This document shows positions 37,383 to 48,671 of a stretch of DNA of 64,000 nt, piece by piece. Position numbers and translations under genes: made by a program. The notes beneath the pieces were generated by a model, which worked only from the letters and a program-made list of their open reading frames with translations, had not been told where the DNA came from and did not search any database. This DNA is from Pohlia nutans (Eukaryota; Streptophyta; Bryopsida; Bryales; Mniaceae): the NCBI GenBank assembly GCA_022496805.1, contig CM040085.1, positions 22,039,811-22,103,810 on the forward strand, given 5' to 3'. The stretch's first letter is position 1. Each line of letters opens with the position of its first letter.

Positions 37383-37971
37383 TTAACCCCTAAACATACT
37401 AGGGTGTCCCTTGAATTGACGATTTGAGAAAATTCATCATAAAGTACTATTTAGAAGAATATTTTGGAATTGATATACAAATGAAAGTTCTAGATTTTGA
37501 ATTTTGATTCTATCCGTACAATTTGATTCACAAATACTATCACCAATATTTTATTATAAATTTAGGAAGTTAAAATTAAAAATTCCTTCTAAATTTGATT
37601 ACAAACAAAACATTAACATTTTTTGAGCTAAATTTGTTGGAATGAATTTGACATGAGATACTCTTAAACGTGGTGATTCTTTGAAATTTTTGTCCTAATT
37701 AAATCTATGACCTCATTTTTGCAAAGCCACTTTTGAATTACAGTCAATGCAATTTTGGCTTGGTCAACAACATGACATACTTCTACATTTGTAATTTTAG
37801 AAAAATATGTACTCTAGTATCATCAAATCCATCCATTGGATGGGACAACAACTTAATGAAGTATCTCCAAAAAATTGGATGACTGTCATTCAAGCATCAA
37901 TGAGTGAATGAGAACGTAGGGTGAGTCTGTTAGTCATCCAATAACTGAACACTGTGATGTTTAGGAGTTAA
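37383..37971. mobile_element. TTAA element, family 1, copy b
   Basis: Left TTAACCCCTAAACATACTAG, right TGATGTTTAGGAGTTAA; 589 bp. Shares the interior of 4985-5572 almost throughout, including AGGGTGTCCCT just inside the left end. Confidence 0.85.
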
Positions 37972-38588
37972 AGGCTCTTAACTTTTAAATTCAGCTAATA
38001 TGAGTATTGCATTGAAAGTCGATTCATTATTTTATTAACTAAAATGAAAAGTTGCATCTGACAATCAGTGACTGTGACATTTTTGTTGGCAAAGACTACC
38101 ACATTATTTCCATTCTTTGAGAGCCCACTTCCTATTCAGCTGAGTATTTTTTTATTTTTTTAAGCACAAATTGAACAAATCAATTGTAAAGAAAAATAAA
38201 ATATAGAGCCAACACGATAGTGTAGAACTCAACTCAACTAAGGTAGAAGTACAATAAACGGAGAAAATAAGAATTTTTGCATATTAGAATTTGGAGTTAT
38301 AGCAAGGGTTTATTTTTCATAAACAAGGAAAAATTACATGTAAAGAGGCGATCCAATTCCATATTTTTATTTCCGGTAGATAATTTTATGAAAAGTTTCA
38401 AGTGAAAAGTTTGTCAAATCTTGAAACCAATTTCTTAACTTTTCAACAACCAAGTATACGTGCAATGAATCACTGAAAACCAGTAGGCCATTCTACCCAT
38501 GAACTACGCCTATCCAATTTCTTACCAACTCCCAAATATGCTCAATTTCAAAAAACCACACCTAGAATCGTCACAGTTGCGCTTGTCT

Positions 38589-38781
38589 CACTACTAGCAT
38601 GATAGTCGTTTTTCATTCCACAAAAGGGAGAAAAGTGCCTAAACAATGTCTGCATATGCAGATATTTCTATCATCTTGTGACGAAAACCACTCACCAACA
38701 CTGTCATAGCCCAGCTGCATGATGCAATTTCATTCTTTCTTTAATTATAGTAAATGAAAAACGACACATTTCCTACTAGTG
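38589..38781. mobile_element. CACTA-like MITE, 193 bp
   Basis: CACTACTAGCATGATAGTCG and the inverted CGACACATTTCCTACTAGTG form imperfect terminal repeats, followed inward by GTTTTTCATT and AATGAAAAAC. No clear 3-bp duplication, so the class is less certain. Confidence 0.5.
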
Positions 38782-39516
38782 TTTATAGCACAAGCTGATA
38801 GTGCAGTGCAAAGGAGTAGCATTTGGGAGGGAAATACACTTACTACAAGACCTATTGGCAGCATGTTGCTTTGTCTATCCAATGCTCCAACTCCACAATC
38901 ACATGACGTTTGTATGGTATGGTCGACTAACTCATTTTGGTGAACTAACTACATTTTGGTGCACATTTGTGCACTTCGAGCATTTTGTTTAAAATGCTAA
39001 CTTTCAAACCAATTGATTCAATGAAAATGGAGTAAACCAACTTCTAGATTTATGTACATATTATTCAAAAAATAAAATTTTAGAATGTTAAAATGATTTT
39101 ATGTTGCAGATTTTGAATATCAAAACTCCCATTTTAATAACAATTTTACCAATTTATGATCAAACTTTGAATGTAAATATAGTTCATATTTGATTCTATA
39201 TTGAAAAATCTAAAAATAATTTAACTTGCATAATTTCATTTTTAAGTACATTCAAAAAAGAAATCCATCAAAAATGTTTTTTAAAATAGAGAAATGATTC
39301 ATCCGTCCCAAAAATAACACATTTTAAAATTTGAAACTTTAATCAGTTCAAAAAAATTGAAAAACTAGAAGATATTTTTCTTCACATATTTGAACACGGG
39401 AAAAAATCATAGCTCAAAAGTCCATCCACAACCCTCTGTTCTCCTTCTCTTTAGAATTTAGAGTGCATATTATGCATTGTGACAATGAACTCGTTTACCT
39501 TTTGCTTCATCCTCCA
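38782..39516. other. Intergenic, nothing recognised
   Basis: AT-rich, no gene and no clear repeat. Confidence 0.3.
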
Positions 39517-39750
39517 TTAACCCCTAACCGCCCAACCATGCATATTTTGCATGATGTACGGATTTTAACTCCGATTTCACATCCATCATGCACTTTTTAC
39601 AGTGTGGATTTTTTACTGAAACTTTTATGGGAAGTTAGCTTTGTGCATGTGTGATCCGATTAGAAAGGGGATGATTTGTGAAATTTCTATGCCTCATTTC
39701 ATGTTGTAGTGTTCCACCCAAAATTTCGAAGATTTTAGTCTAAAAGTATC
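39517..39750. mobile_element. TTAA element, family 2, truncated
   Basis: TTAACCCCTAACCGCCC with palindrome CATGCA-TATTT-TGCATG at 39537-39553. The interior is inverted relative to 32758-33333 (GTGTGATCCGATTAGAAAGG, CATTTCATGTTGTAGTG) and breaks off near 39750. Confidence 0.75.
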
Positions 39751-39857
39751 TTGATTGTTGATATCTCATGGCCTTTGATCCTTTTTGATCTAGTTGCACA
39801 ATGTGATAAATACTCTAATTAATACCAGGGATATCATCCATAACCCAAGAGCCCTCC

Positions 39858-40154
39858 ATCAGGAATTTAGGACCCCACAGATTTTAAACAATTTCCGTGC
39901 GACATCTGATATTTCATGGGTTTGTACATTTTTCGCACGGATTCTGCACGGACTTTGCATGGATTTTGCGCTAATTCCGCACGGATTCTGCACTATATTA
40001 GATAACAAAAAGAGTGAATGTAGAAGCCGTGCGGATTCAGTGCAGAATTAGCTCAAAATTTGTGTGGAATCCGTGCGAAAAATGTACGAACCCATGAAAT
40101 ATTTGATGTCGCACAAAAATCGTTAAAAATCAGTGAGGTTCTGAATTCCTGATG
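39858..40154. mobile_element. Long-inverted-repeat MITE, family L, copy a
   Basis: CATCAGGAATTTAGGACC at the left and the inverted CTGAATTCCTGATG at the right. The inverted arms extend about 115 bp each and contain TTTCGCACGGATTCTGCA. A copy at 41972-42257 has the same layout. Non-coding. Confidence 0.75.
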
Positions 40155-40471
40155 TCCTAGGATTGACTATTATTTCCTCATAATACGTTGCTTGAGAGTT
40201 CTAGGAGAATTCTCTGCAGATTTTGGGAACCTATAAGGCGCCAAACTTCATGAGGCTCGAGAAAACTTTGTCAGCCTCTCAGTCGGCCTTCATGCCAAAT
40301 ATTTCGCACTCTCATAACACTTTTGTTAGTCCAATGACTGAACATACTGTGATATTTCTTGCTCCAAACAACTCCATCTGAATCAGTAATATGTTCATTG
40401 AAACACCACGATTGTCATAAAGTTTCCTCTTGATTGTTGGGTTCCTACTTTCGGAGTCCTCTAACTGCTAA

Positions 40472-40774
40472 GAGCAGCTCCACCGCAGCCCTCCCAGAGT
40501 CCCTCGCACTCCAGAACTAGATGAAAAGTCCGAAGGGCCCTTCCAAAATGCCTCTTGACTCTGGATCCTAGCGTGTTAAGAAACGGCCCTTCAAATCACT
40601 ATATAGTTGACTACATCCTCACATTCTACTTGTGATTGGTCCATTGACTATTTGATGTGCACTTTTGATGTGTGAGGGGCCTCCAAGGGTGGGGGAGTGT
40701 AAGTGCAAGGGCTCTTCAAATGTAAATGAATAATTTGAGCGAGTCATCTCTAGCGTGTAGGAGTGGGGATGCTC
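40472..40774. mobile_element. Harbinger-like MITE, 303 bp
   Basis: Ends GAGCAGCTCCAC and the inverted GTGGGGATGCTC-like form, with TAA on both sides. PIF/Harbinger elements duplicate TWA. By eye only about six of 303 bases differ from the inverted copy at 54257-54559. Confidence 0.85.
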
Positions 40775-40905
40775 TAACCATGCCAACCAAATCCCTTGCC
40801 AAAGAGCCAAACCCTGGTGCTCAACCTGCTTAGCTGAAAAGATCCAATTTATGTCCTGTCCCTCCAAGCCTCCTTTCTTCTGTCTAAAGGAATAAAGTTT
40901 GTGCC

Positions 40906-41169
40906 TTAACCCCTAAAAGCCCAAGGGGTATTGGAAAAAACATAGATGTGTTATAATATGTGCCTTCCATGGAAGTTTGGTTCAATAGACAAAATTCCCC
41001 CGGGTGGAGTTTAACTCAAATTTCCATAATCCAAATTGCATTGGAAAGTAGACTTGGTGTGATATTTTAAAATATTTTGTATTTTTTTAAAAACTTATTT
41101 TTTTGTTTCGGGCAGCCCGTTAGATTTGGGCAGCGACCAGAAATGGTTGTTTGAGCGTTTAGGGGTTAA
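40906..41169. mobile_element. TTAA element, family 4, internally deleted
   Basis: Left TTAACCCCTAAAAGCCCAAG, right GAGCGTTTAGGGGTTAA, 264 bp. Palindrome ACCA-GAAA-TGGT near the right end. Both ends match 31703-32253 in inverted orientation but the middle is missing. Confidence 0.8.
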
Positions 41170-41494
41170 CAAAAATTTCCAAAGTTCCTCAAACCCTTTG
41201 TAATCATCTTTGATAATAAAGCCACGGCTTGTGAATGTGGATCAAAAACCTTGATCCCTACCTGTGAAGTGGGCATGATTGCCAAATTCCAAGCTACCCA
41301 GGCTCTCGTGTTCTTCACGGGATCGCTGCCCCAAACGAAATTCCTGACTCACGATCAAAATTTCCTAAACGTCCCAAGCGAAATGTCCGCACATGAAGCA
41401 ACGTACCAAATGGACAAGAGTATAACATGGTTCGTAACAAGGATTCTCGCCGCCATTGAGAGAGACCAGGGGCTCCATACACTCAATTTTTGTT

Positions 41495-41678
41495 CGATCT
41501 CACAGGGAGAGATAAAGACATTTCCACATGGGATTTCATACGGGAAGTGGGACAAAATTTCCACAATTGTAACTTTCCTGGGATGATTGTAGTGTATTTT
41601 TATCTGGGAAAGTTACAATTGTGGTGAATTTGTCTGCGTTTCCCATATGGGAATCTTGTTTTTATCTCCCTGTGATCT
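41495..41678. repeat. Foldback element, arms of about 80 bp
   Basis: GATCTCACAGGGAGA through GAAAGTTACAATTGTGG are present as an inverted pair with about 22 bases between. TGTTC and TGTTG flank the two ends and may be a decayed 5-bp duplication. Confidence 0.65.
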
Positions 41679-41971
41679 GTTGTAGAACTTTTCGATCCTT
41701 ATCATGTTGAAATATTCTGTACCCGACATGAAAGCCCAAGTATCTTGCCATTTCCCCTTCCCCTAAGCCATTTTAGACCGACATCTTCCCCCAAGACCAA
41801 TCTCGCGGGGTGTCTGATGCCCATATGATAAATGACTTGTTCCAGCTAATCCTTGCCCTAGAAGCTTGATAAACTTTTTGAAGAACTTCATGGCCTTTTT
41901 CAATGTTTTGCTTAGTACCTTGGAGGTGTAATGATGTATAATGATGCTTAGAACCTCAATATGGCACCTTA

Positions 41972-42257
41972 CATTAGGAATTTAGGTCCCCACGGGTTTT
42001 AAGCAATTTTCATGTGACATCTGATATTTCATGGGTTCTTACATCTTTCGCATAGATTCTGCACGGATACTGCGCTTTTTTTGCACGGATTCTGCACTTT
42101 GTTAAATAACAAAAAGAGTGAATGTAGAATCCGTGCAGATTCAATGCAAAATTATCACAAAACTCATACAGAATCCGTGCGAAAAAATGCACGCACTCAT
42201 GAAATATCGGATATCGCACGGAAATCGTTAAAAATCAGTGGTCTTAAATTCTTGATG
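41972..42257. mobile_element. Long-inverted-repeat MITE, family L, copy b
   Basis: CATTAGGAATTTAGGTCC to AAATTCTTGATG, matching 39858-40154 across its length, including TAACAAAAAGAGTGAATGTA at the centre. Confidence 0.75.
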
Positions 42258-42550
42258 TAGACCAACTCGGCCATATGAACCAGAGGTTATTGAACCAGTT
42301 TGTTGCTAGATTTTAGTAATCAAATGCTAAACATACCAACACCCATATCGCAGCAGCTTTCGACCTACGTCCTCGACCAGGCACCCACCCCTTCTACCAG
42401 TATGGGTCAACCTAGTGGGGAAGAAGTCAATCTCTGTCTATTCTACAGTTGTTCCTTCTTGAAGAGGTTCACATAATTGTATATATAAATAAGCCTCTCT
42501 TGTATTTCAATATTTTTACAGGCTTCTATAAAAATTCAGAGTTGTACACT

Positions 42551-42880
42551 TTAACCCCTAAACGTCTCAGCATCCAGAAACTGGATCACAAACAGATTCA
42601 AAGCCTTGTAACTTTCTCATACAATCTCGGATGACTTTCATCCAAGTCACCTTTGCAAGCCTATTAAATTCTCTACCAATTAGAGTAAATCTCTTGTGAT
42701 GGGGAGATGTTGATAATATTGGAGAGGCCTCCAAATGCAAGTATGTCAAATTTGTTGGGTAGATTTCATGCATGCAATGGTCCTCTCATGTACACCTAAT
42801 GTACATCTGAGTCATGCTAATATCTATTTTTGAGGCTAGCATCTACTTGTGTTCAAAGGATCGGTACGTTTAGGAGTTAA
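42551..42880. mobile_element. TTAA element, 330 bp
   Basis: Left TTAACCCCTAAACGTC with palindrome ATCCA-GAAAC-TGGAT at 42572-42586. Right GGTACGTTTAGGAGTTAA. Its right TTAA is also the left TTAA of the next element. Confidence 0.8.
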
Positions 42881-43464
42881 CCCCTAAAGGATCAGTTGTC
42901 CATTTTTTTAGACGGTGTACAGATTTCATCCACATTTTCTCATCCGTCATGCACTTTTTGCAAGGAAAAGAAATACAACAAAATTCTATGGCAAGATAGC
43001 TTCATGCATGTGTGATCTGATTAGAAAAGGGATGATTTGTGAAATTCTTATGCCCCATTTCATGTTGCAGTGATTTACCAAAATTTACCAAAATTTTCAA
43101 AGATTTTAGTCTAAATGTGCTCTTGAAAAAATAAACTCATAAAATTAAGCAACTAAAACATCTCCAAAAATCACTACACTTAGAGTATTACATTTCAACC
43201 CATCACAACAAATTTCATCCACAAATTTTCAGTATCTTATTCGTAATTGAATTACAAAATAATTTTGAATTTCAAGTTTCAAATTTTATACAAAAATATT
43301 GGTGATAAAAATCGCAGATCTAATTTTATGGATAGAATCTAAAATTCATAATGAACAACTTTTATTAATATATCAAGTTCAAAATATCCCTCTTGGTTGC
43401 ATTTTATGATGCATCTTTGCAAAACTGCGGAATTTAAAGAGGGGTGAGGAAGTTCAGGGGTTAA
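42877..43464. mobile_element. TTAA element, family 2, inverted copy
   Basis: Left TTAACCCCTAAAGGATC, right GTTCAGGGGTTAA, 588 bp. The interior is the reverse complement of 32758-33333 (GATTAGAAAAGGGATGATTT, GCAAAACTGC). Confidence 0.8.
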
Positions 43465-44603
43465 ACAGTTTGCAAACTTTTGCTCATCATAAAGTTGCAA
43501 TGCAAGTATGTTAAATCTTGGAGCTCTGTCACAATTCATAATACTAATTAGGAGGTAAATTCTTCAGGAGGACTAGTACGTACTTTGAGGAAAGAAAAAT
43601 CATATATTTTGCCCAAATTTTGTAACAAGCTTGCAAATCATAGAGCAGGGATTGCGAGGTCTACCACCCCTATTGCATCTGGAATTACAGATGAAATTAC
43701 TACTTCCTTAAATTCGCCTGCGCCAACATTGCACACCATACAGAAGCATAAAACATGAAATAGGAACAGAAAACAGTAATAAATTACATGCAGTGGTCGA
43801 ACTTTAAAAATTAACTTTTACATATATATACCAACGTTCTATGTCCAGTGGGCTGAAAAACCTCAACACAACTTGGAGACTCATGGCCCATGCACATTAG
43901 TCACCCAACGCGAGTGCGGTAGAGAATCTGCGTTCGTCAAGTAAAGTTTTGGTAACTATAGTGTGCTCCTGTAAATTTTATTTTTTTAACGTGACGCATG
44001 CAAGAAGTTGCTCCAATGCATTTTGGGTGCCGCAAGAAATTTGCGCTCCACCAATGCACATGCATTGACCAAAAGCAGGAAGAGACAAGACTGGCACTGC
44101 AAGAAATTGTATATTATTTTCAAAATTTACCTTGCAACATTCCAAGAACGCAACGCAAGTGTTGGAGCTTCTTGGTGTGAATGGACCATCAAACAATGCA
44201 CCACAATCAGTCTCAACTACTACTAACGTACACGATGGGCAGAGAAAGATTAGCATTCAATCTCAACCCATCTCAATTGTTGCACAATTGCTGCACAATT
44301 GCTGCACAATTGTTGGTTTCAGAATCGCTTTAGAAAGTAAAACTTAAATCTCGAACCCCTACTCTTCTTGACATTGTATTTTTTACACTAAAGTGACAAA
44401 AATAATGTTGAAAAGAGTGTTGAACATAACACCTCTTTTTTGGAGTAGTGATCTTTATGTGGTCCTTGTAAACGGTAGGTCTTACCATTTCTGGATGCCA
44501 ATCTTTTCAGGTCGCATTCCTGTGATCATGTCTGCACTGCTACCAGCTTCTTTACATTCCTCGTTGTGTCATGGTTGGGTTGCACTTCAGGCGAACTTGG
44601 CTT
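43465..44603. other. Intergenic with an old repeat and a short tandem run
   Basis: 44110-44195 is a diverged relative of the right half of 12001-12252. TTGCTGCACAA repeats about three times at 44278-44312. No gene. Confidence 0.4.
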
Positions 44604-45388
44604 CACTACAAGGAGAAAGCGTCGCTTTTCACTCAGTAGGTGAGTCAAACAGCGCCACTTTGCACTCACTGTCCATTCGGTGAATTTCGAGTTCCGAAGA
44701 GAACTTCAAACCACGCACAGGATAGGTAAACTATTCAATGAGGTGCTCAAGACTTGGTGAGTGCAATTCGTTACATAGGACAAGTATGTACAGTACCCAC
44801 CAATAAGTTTACGTTCATTCAGTTTTTCAAAGAATTGAATCAAATAATTAAATTTATAATAAAAAAATTATATTTATATTTATATTTATTAAACCATTTG
44901 AAGTGTGACAAATTACTTCTTTGGACAATTTTTGGATCAAATATTAAAAAAATACAATATTTGTATTCAAATTGAACATTTTTGAACTAAAAACTTCAAA
45001 CATTGATATTTTAGTAAATATGACCCCAAAACTCATGATTTTTGTTTTTACATGATTCTACAAAGGATTTGCATTCTTTCCATTGAAAGTTTTATAAACC
45101 ATAAGTATCAAAATTTGTATACATAGTTTTTTGAATTAAGCATAAAAAATGAAGGTTTGAATTTCAAATAAAAATAGATTTTAGAATTATCTTTTATTAT
45201 CAAAACTCAATTGTATGTGTGGTTCATCTTGTGCACTACAACTTGTCCAAATTAGGCTCAAAGCTTATGATTTTTGTAAATTTTATTGACAATTCTCTGA
45301 AAAGTTGAATGACCGTAAACTTGTTGGTGGGTATTGTACAGTGAACTTTGACACTGTTCTGAGTGAGAAGCAACGCCTTTTAGTAGTG
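44604..45388. mobile_element. CACTA-type element, 785 bp
   Basis: CACTACAAGGAGAAAGCGTC at the left and CAACGCCTTTTAGTAGTG at the right, with CTT duplicated on both sides. The first 190 bp and last 60 bp match the small CACTA MITEs. About 500 bp of AT-rich DNA lie between, without a transposase frame. Confidence 0.8.
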
Positions 45389-45436
45389 CTTCTTCTCCCA
45401 GCCAATGTTTCTTTTATTTTGCTGGCATGGCAACAC

Positions 45437-45652
45437 GCACCCTAGAATGTAGCCAGGTAGGGGAAAAATGGATAGAATCTTCCATATATACATATGATCA
45501 TCCATAAAATTATCTATTATATAGCACTTTCATCCAAATACTGGCGATTTTAGAAAAAAATTGACGATTTCATCCTTTTTTTTCCCATTTTTTGTGTAAA
45601 AGTAGCCACTCCCAAAATCAGGTAAGATTCTGGTGAAAATTCGCTAGAAAAA
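45437..45652 (+). repeat. Dispersed repeat R1, copy 2
   Basis: GCACCCTAGAATGTAGCC to GGTGAAAATTCGCTAG, matching 3-285 and the inverted copy at 55217-55434. Confidence 0.65.
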
Positions 45653-46582
45653 ACTTGGCAGCTTCCCCCAACCTAATTAAGCTTCTCAATAAGCACCACC
45701 TCCATCATGATTTCTGGGCCTTTCTCTGGCTCAACTGTTCCACGCGATTGTCACAGGAAATGCATCTGGCTTAGGCCACCACAACCCACTCACGCAAAGA
45801 TGACAGCCACCTTCGGGAGTATGCAATTTAAGGTTGATTGTCCTAAAACCACCAACTTAAGCAATCTGGCCTATTTTTGGCAGTGCTTAATTCGAAAAAA
45901 AATATGACCGCATTTGAAATAGGTTTTGATGAGGATTGCAAAAATTTGCAACATCTAATTCGCATTTGTCAATTTTATACAAAATTCCAAAGTGGAAAGT
46001 AACCTATGACCCAAATCAAACCTCTAGGTTTCCCCATGTCCACACCATGTGGTACTAACTTTCACTCATAATGATACCTAAAACCACCAACTATTTCTTC
46101 GCAATGCTTGGCGTGCCATTGGTCTACTTGAATAGTGAAATTGGTGGTTTTGGGTCTCAACTGTGGTGGCCCCAAGAAAAGTCTACATGTCATAATTGGG
46201 GGAGGTGGTGGTTTTAGGACATCCTACCTTAACCTTCCTGTAGCAGAAAAAGGTAATGATCTGGGCATTGCTGTACATGCTGTGGGTCAATCAACCAATC
46301 AACTATTCATACGGATTTCTATAATTAAATAATAATTAAAAATAAAATAAAAAAACATTTGTAAATTCAACCACTTGGTCAAGTGGTAATTAACATATGC
46401 TTTCCTGATTCCACACCCAAAATCTCTTTTAAACTCCATTTTAAGCATGATTCTCTTCTTAATTTACTTTGGTTCTATTCTAAAGAAGTATAGATCCCTC
46501 AAAGGTGCTCGGTTTGGCATATAAAAAACCCCATTTGATGCAACGGAGTAGAAAGTATGAGCAAGATTCTCCCAAAATACTA
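45653..46582. other. Intergenic with a loose inverted pair
   Basis: TGTCCTAAAACCACCAAC near 45838 and GGTGGTGGTTTTAGGACATC near 46206 form an inverted pair about 370 bp apart, perhaps an old element. No gene. Confidence 0.35.
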
Positions 46583-46983
46583 TCAAGCCTGTGGGGCTTG
46601 CATTGGAGTTATCCTAAAAGAGAAGTTGTGTATGAACAAGATACCATGTGTTTTGCTTTAACATACTCTTATTTGTTCACTCTAAATAGTTATAAGATGT
46701 AGAAGATCTTAGTGGCCTCTCATTATTAGGTGTGTAAGAGCTTGGTGGTCTTCAAACTCACGCACAACTAGTTTAGCCGTCAAAAAAGACGGCTAAACTT
46801 GTTGTGCATGAGTTTAAAAACCACCAAGCTCTTACACACCTAATAATGAGAGATCACTAAGCTCTTCCATACCTTATAACTATTTAGAGTAAACAAATAA
46901 GAGTATGTTAAAGCAAAACACATGGTATCTTGTTCGTACACAACTTCTCTTTTAGGATAACTCCATTGCTCTTTAAGGGTTAA
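46583..46983. mobile_element. Right end of a TTAA element split by a foldback
   Basis: CAAGCC-TGTGG-GGCTTG at 46584-46600 and CTCTTTAAGGGTTAA ending at 46983 together match the right end of 60927-61320 (CAAGCCCGTGGGGCTTG, then TTTAAGGGTTAA). The foldback at 46606-46963 separates them. No left end was found. Confidence 0.65.
46606..46963. mobile_element. Foldback element with 5-bp target duplication
   Basis: Starts GAGTTATCCTAAAAGAGAAG and ends with its inverse, CTTCTCTTTTAGGATAACTC. The arms of about 178 bp meet at GCCGTC-AAAAAA-GACGGC. CATTG is present on both sides as the target duplication. Non-coding. Confidence 0.85.
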
Positions 46984-47401
46984 CTCGCGATCAAGTTGTA
47001 ATTAGTCAATGAGTTAATTACAACTTGACCAACAGGTTTATTGAGTTGAAACATGAATCAAAATAATTGTCATTCAAGTAGAGACTGAACCCATCATGTG
47101 CGATTACTTCTCTAGTATATTGAAACTCAACCATTTACAATGCAAGTGTCATCCCAACATGCAACTTATAAGAAATGACATACTTTAGGGTTCTAAGGTA
47201 GGATGTTCTAAAATGAACAAATTACATTCATTTTTAGGGGTGTCCCTACCTTATAACAACTTCACGCAACATTGATGATGCTAGAGTAGTCTAAGCTTAC
47301 AATTGGACTGTCTTTATTATTTAAAACTAAAACAATTTATACAATATCCAAATAATAAATATTTCGGTGGATTGGAACCCTCCCAAACAGAATTCATTCT
47401 T
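46984..47401. other. Intergenic, nothing recognised
   Basis: TTGTAATTAG and the inverted TAATTACAACTTGA near 46995-47030 form a small hairpin. No gene. Confidence 0.3.
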
Positions 47402-48209
47402 TTAACCCTTTACCGCCCAGGTAACCACTAAGTGGTCACTAGATCACTGGAAAATGAAATTCTGGAAAATCTGTGAACCATCTCAGTACAAATTCTGAAG
47501 TTCAGATGTGTAACTTTTGATTCTGGAGATGATGCAAAAAGAAAATTTGGAATCCAACTTTCCTAGATATCTAAATACCTATGTACAAAACACCAAAATA
47601 CTGCAAATACCTCAAAATACAGCAAATACTTACAAATACAGCATATGTACTATGTTGTATTTCTAGAGATTGGAAGTTTGTTATCTCGTTTTTCTTTTTG
47701 GATTGTGTTCTCTTGTTCATGTTCCATTAGTGTATGTAGTCTGATCTTGATCACTATACTAACTCCTTTCTTATTTGAACGTATAAATTTTGTTCTAAAC
47801 CGTACATGCATAAGTCACTTTCACTTATAAAATTCACAATAATTATGTATGAGTCTATTCTTGACATGAAAGATTGCAATGAAGAGGTGTTGACACAAGT
47901 CATTGCTGAACAGCTTCACTTTTATTTTTGAAAATTTAACCCAAATTCTATTTAACCTTGAAGTCACACACCCCCCGAAATCTCATTTTTGAGTGTGCAT
48001 CATACGGTTCAAAGATATACTATAATCTTCCAATCCAACGGTCCGATCTTACCAAGATTTAACTGAGACTTGTTTCATTAAGCTATGCTTACATTCATAC
48101 GGTTGGATACTATTAATAGTACCCCTAATTTCAACAGAGATAGATTTAAAGAAACATCACCCAGAAAAAGGTGGTTTCTCCAGAACCACCCTGGGCGGTA
48201 AAGGGTTAA
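47402..48209. mobile_element. TTAA element, 808 bp, long terminal repeat pair
   Basis: TTAACCCTTTACCGCCCAGG and its exact inverse CCTGGGCGGTAAAGGGTTAA. Palindromes inside each end are ACCAC-TAA-GTGGT (47424-47436) and GGTGGTT-TCTCCAG-AACCACC (48170-48190). It is the longest TTAA element here. No long open frame, so non-autonomous. Confidence 0.85.
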
Positions 48210-48671
48210 GACAGAACAGCTGAAAGCCGTATAAAGGGTTCCCTACCTTATGACCTTATATCAATTGAATTCCCGGTAAGGCAACCAAAGCAAGAAGTCA
48301 TGCATTGTCACCGCTGTCAAATCTAACCGAATCCATTCAGAAAAAAAGTCAGAGAATGAACTTTGCACTAGAAAATGATGCGTGACATTCAGAGGCATAC
48401 AAATACAATGTCCTCACAGAACAGTGTGATGGACAAGCCTAACGTGAAATCGCTGCCGAGAAAGTGTTCCGACTTCCAGGGCTCTAAATTACATTGAGGA
48501 GAGAGTTCACAAAATGAGCTACATCGCTCTCCATCACTAAACAATCCGAATCTTTTGTTGAATCCGGCCTCCGCAAGTATATAATCTCATACTCGGCAAT
48601 CAAAATAGGGCCGACAGGTTGTATAAATAAAGAAGAGGCCAATTAATTCTAGGCCCCAATAAAAAAATAAG
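48210..48671. other. 3' flank of the CLC gene
   Basis: Presumed 3' untranslated region of the minus-strand CLC gene and short intergenic DNA. No other feature seen. Confidence 0.4.

Noticed and set aside
27732..45388. CACTCAC/GTGAGTG repeats as a CRISPR-like array
   Set aside because: They are parts of separate CACTA MITEs with their own target duplications, in a eukaryotic genome.
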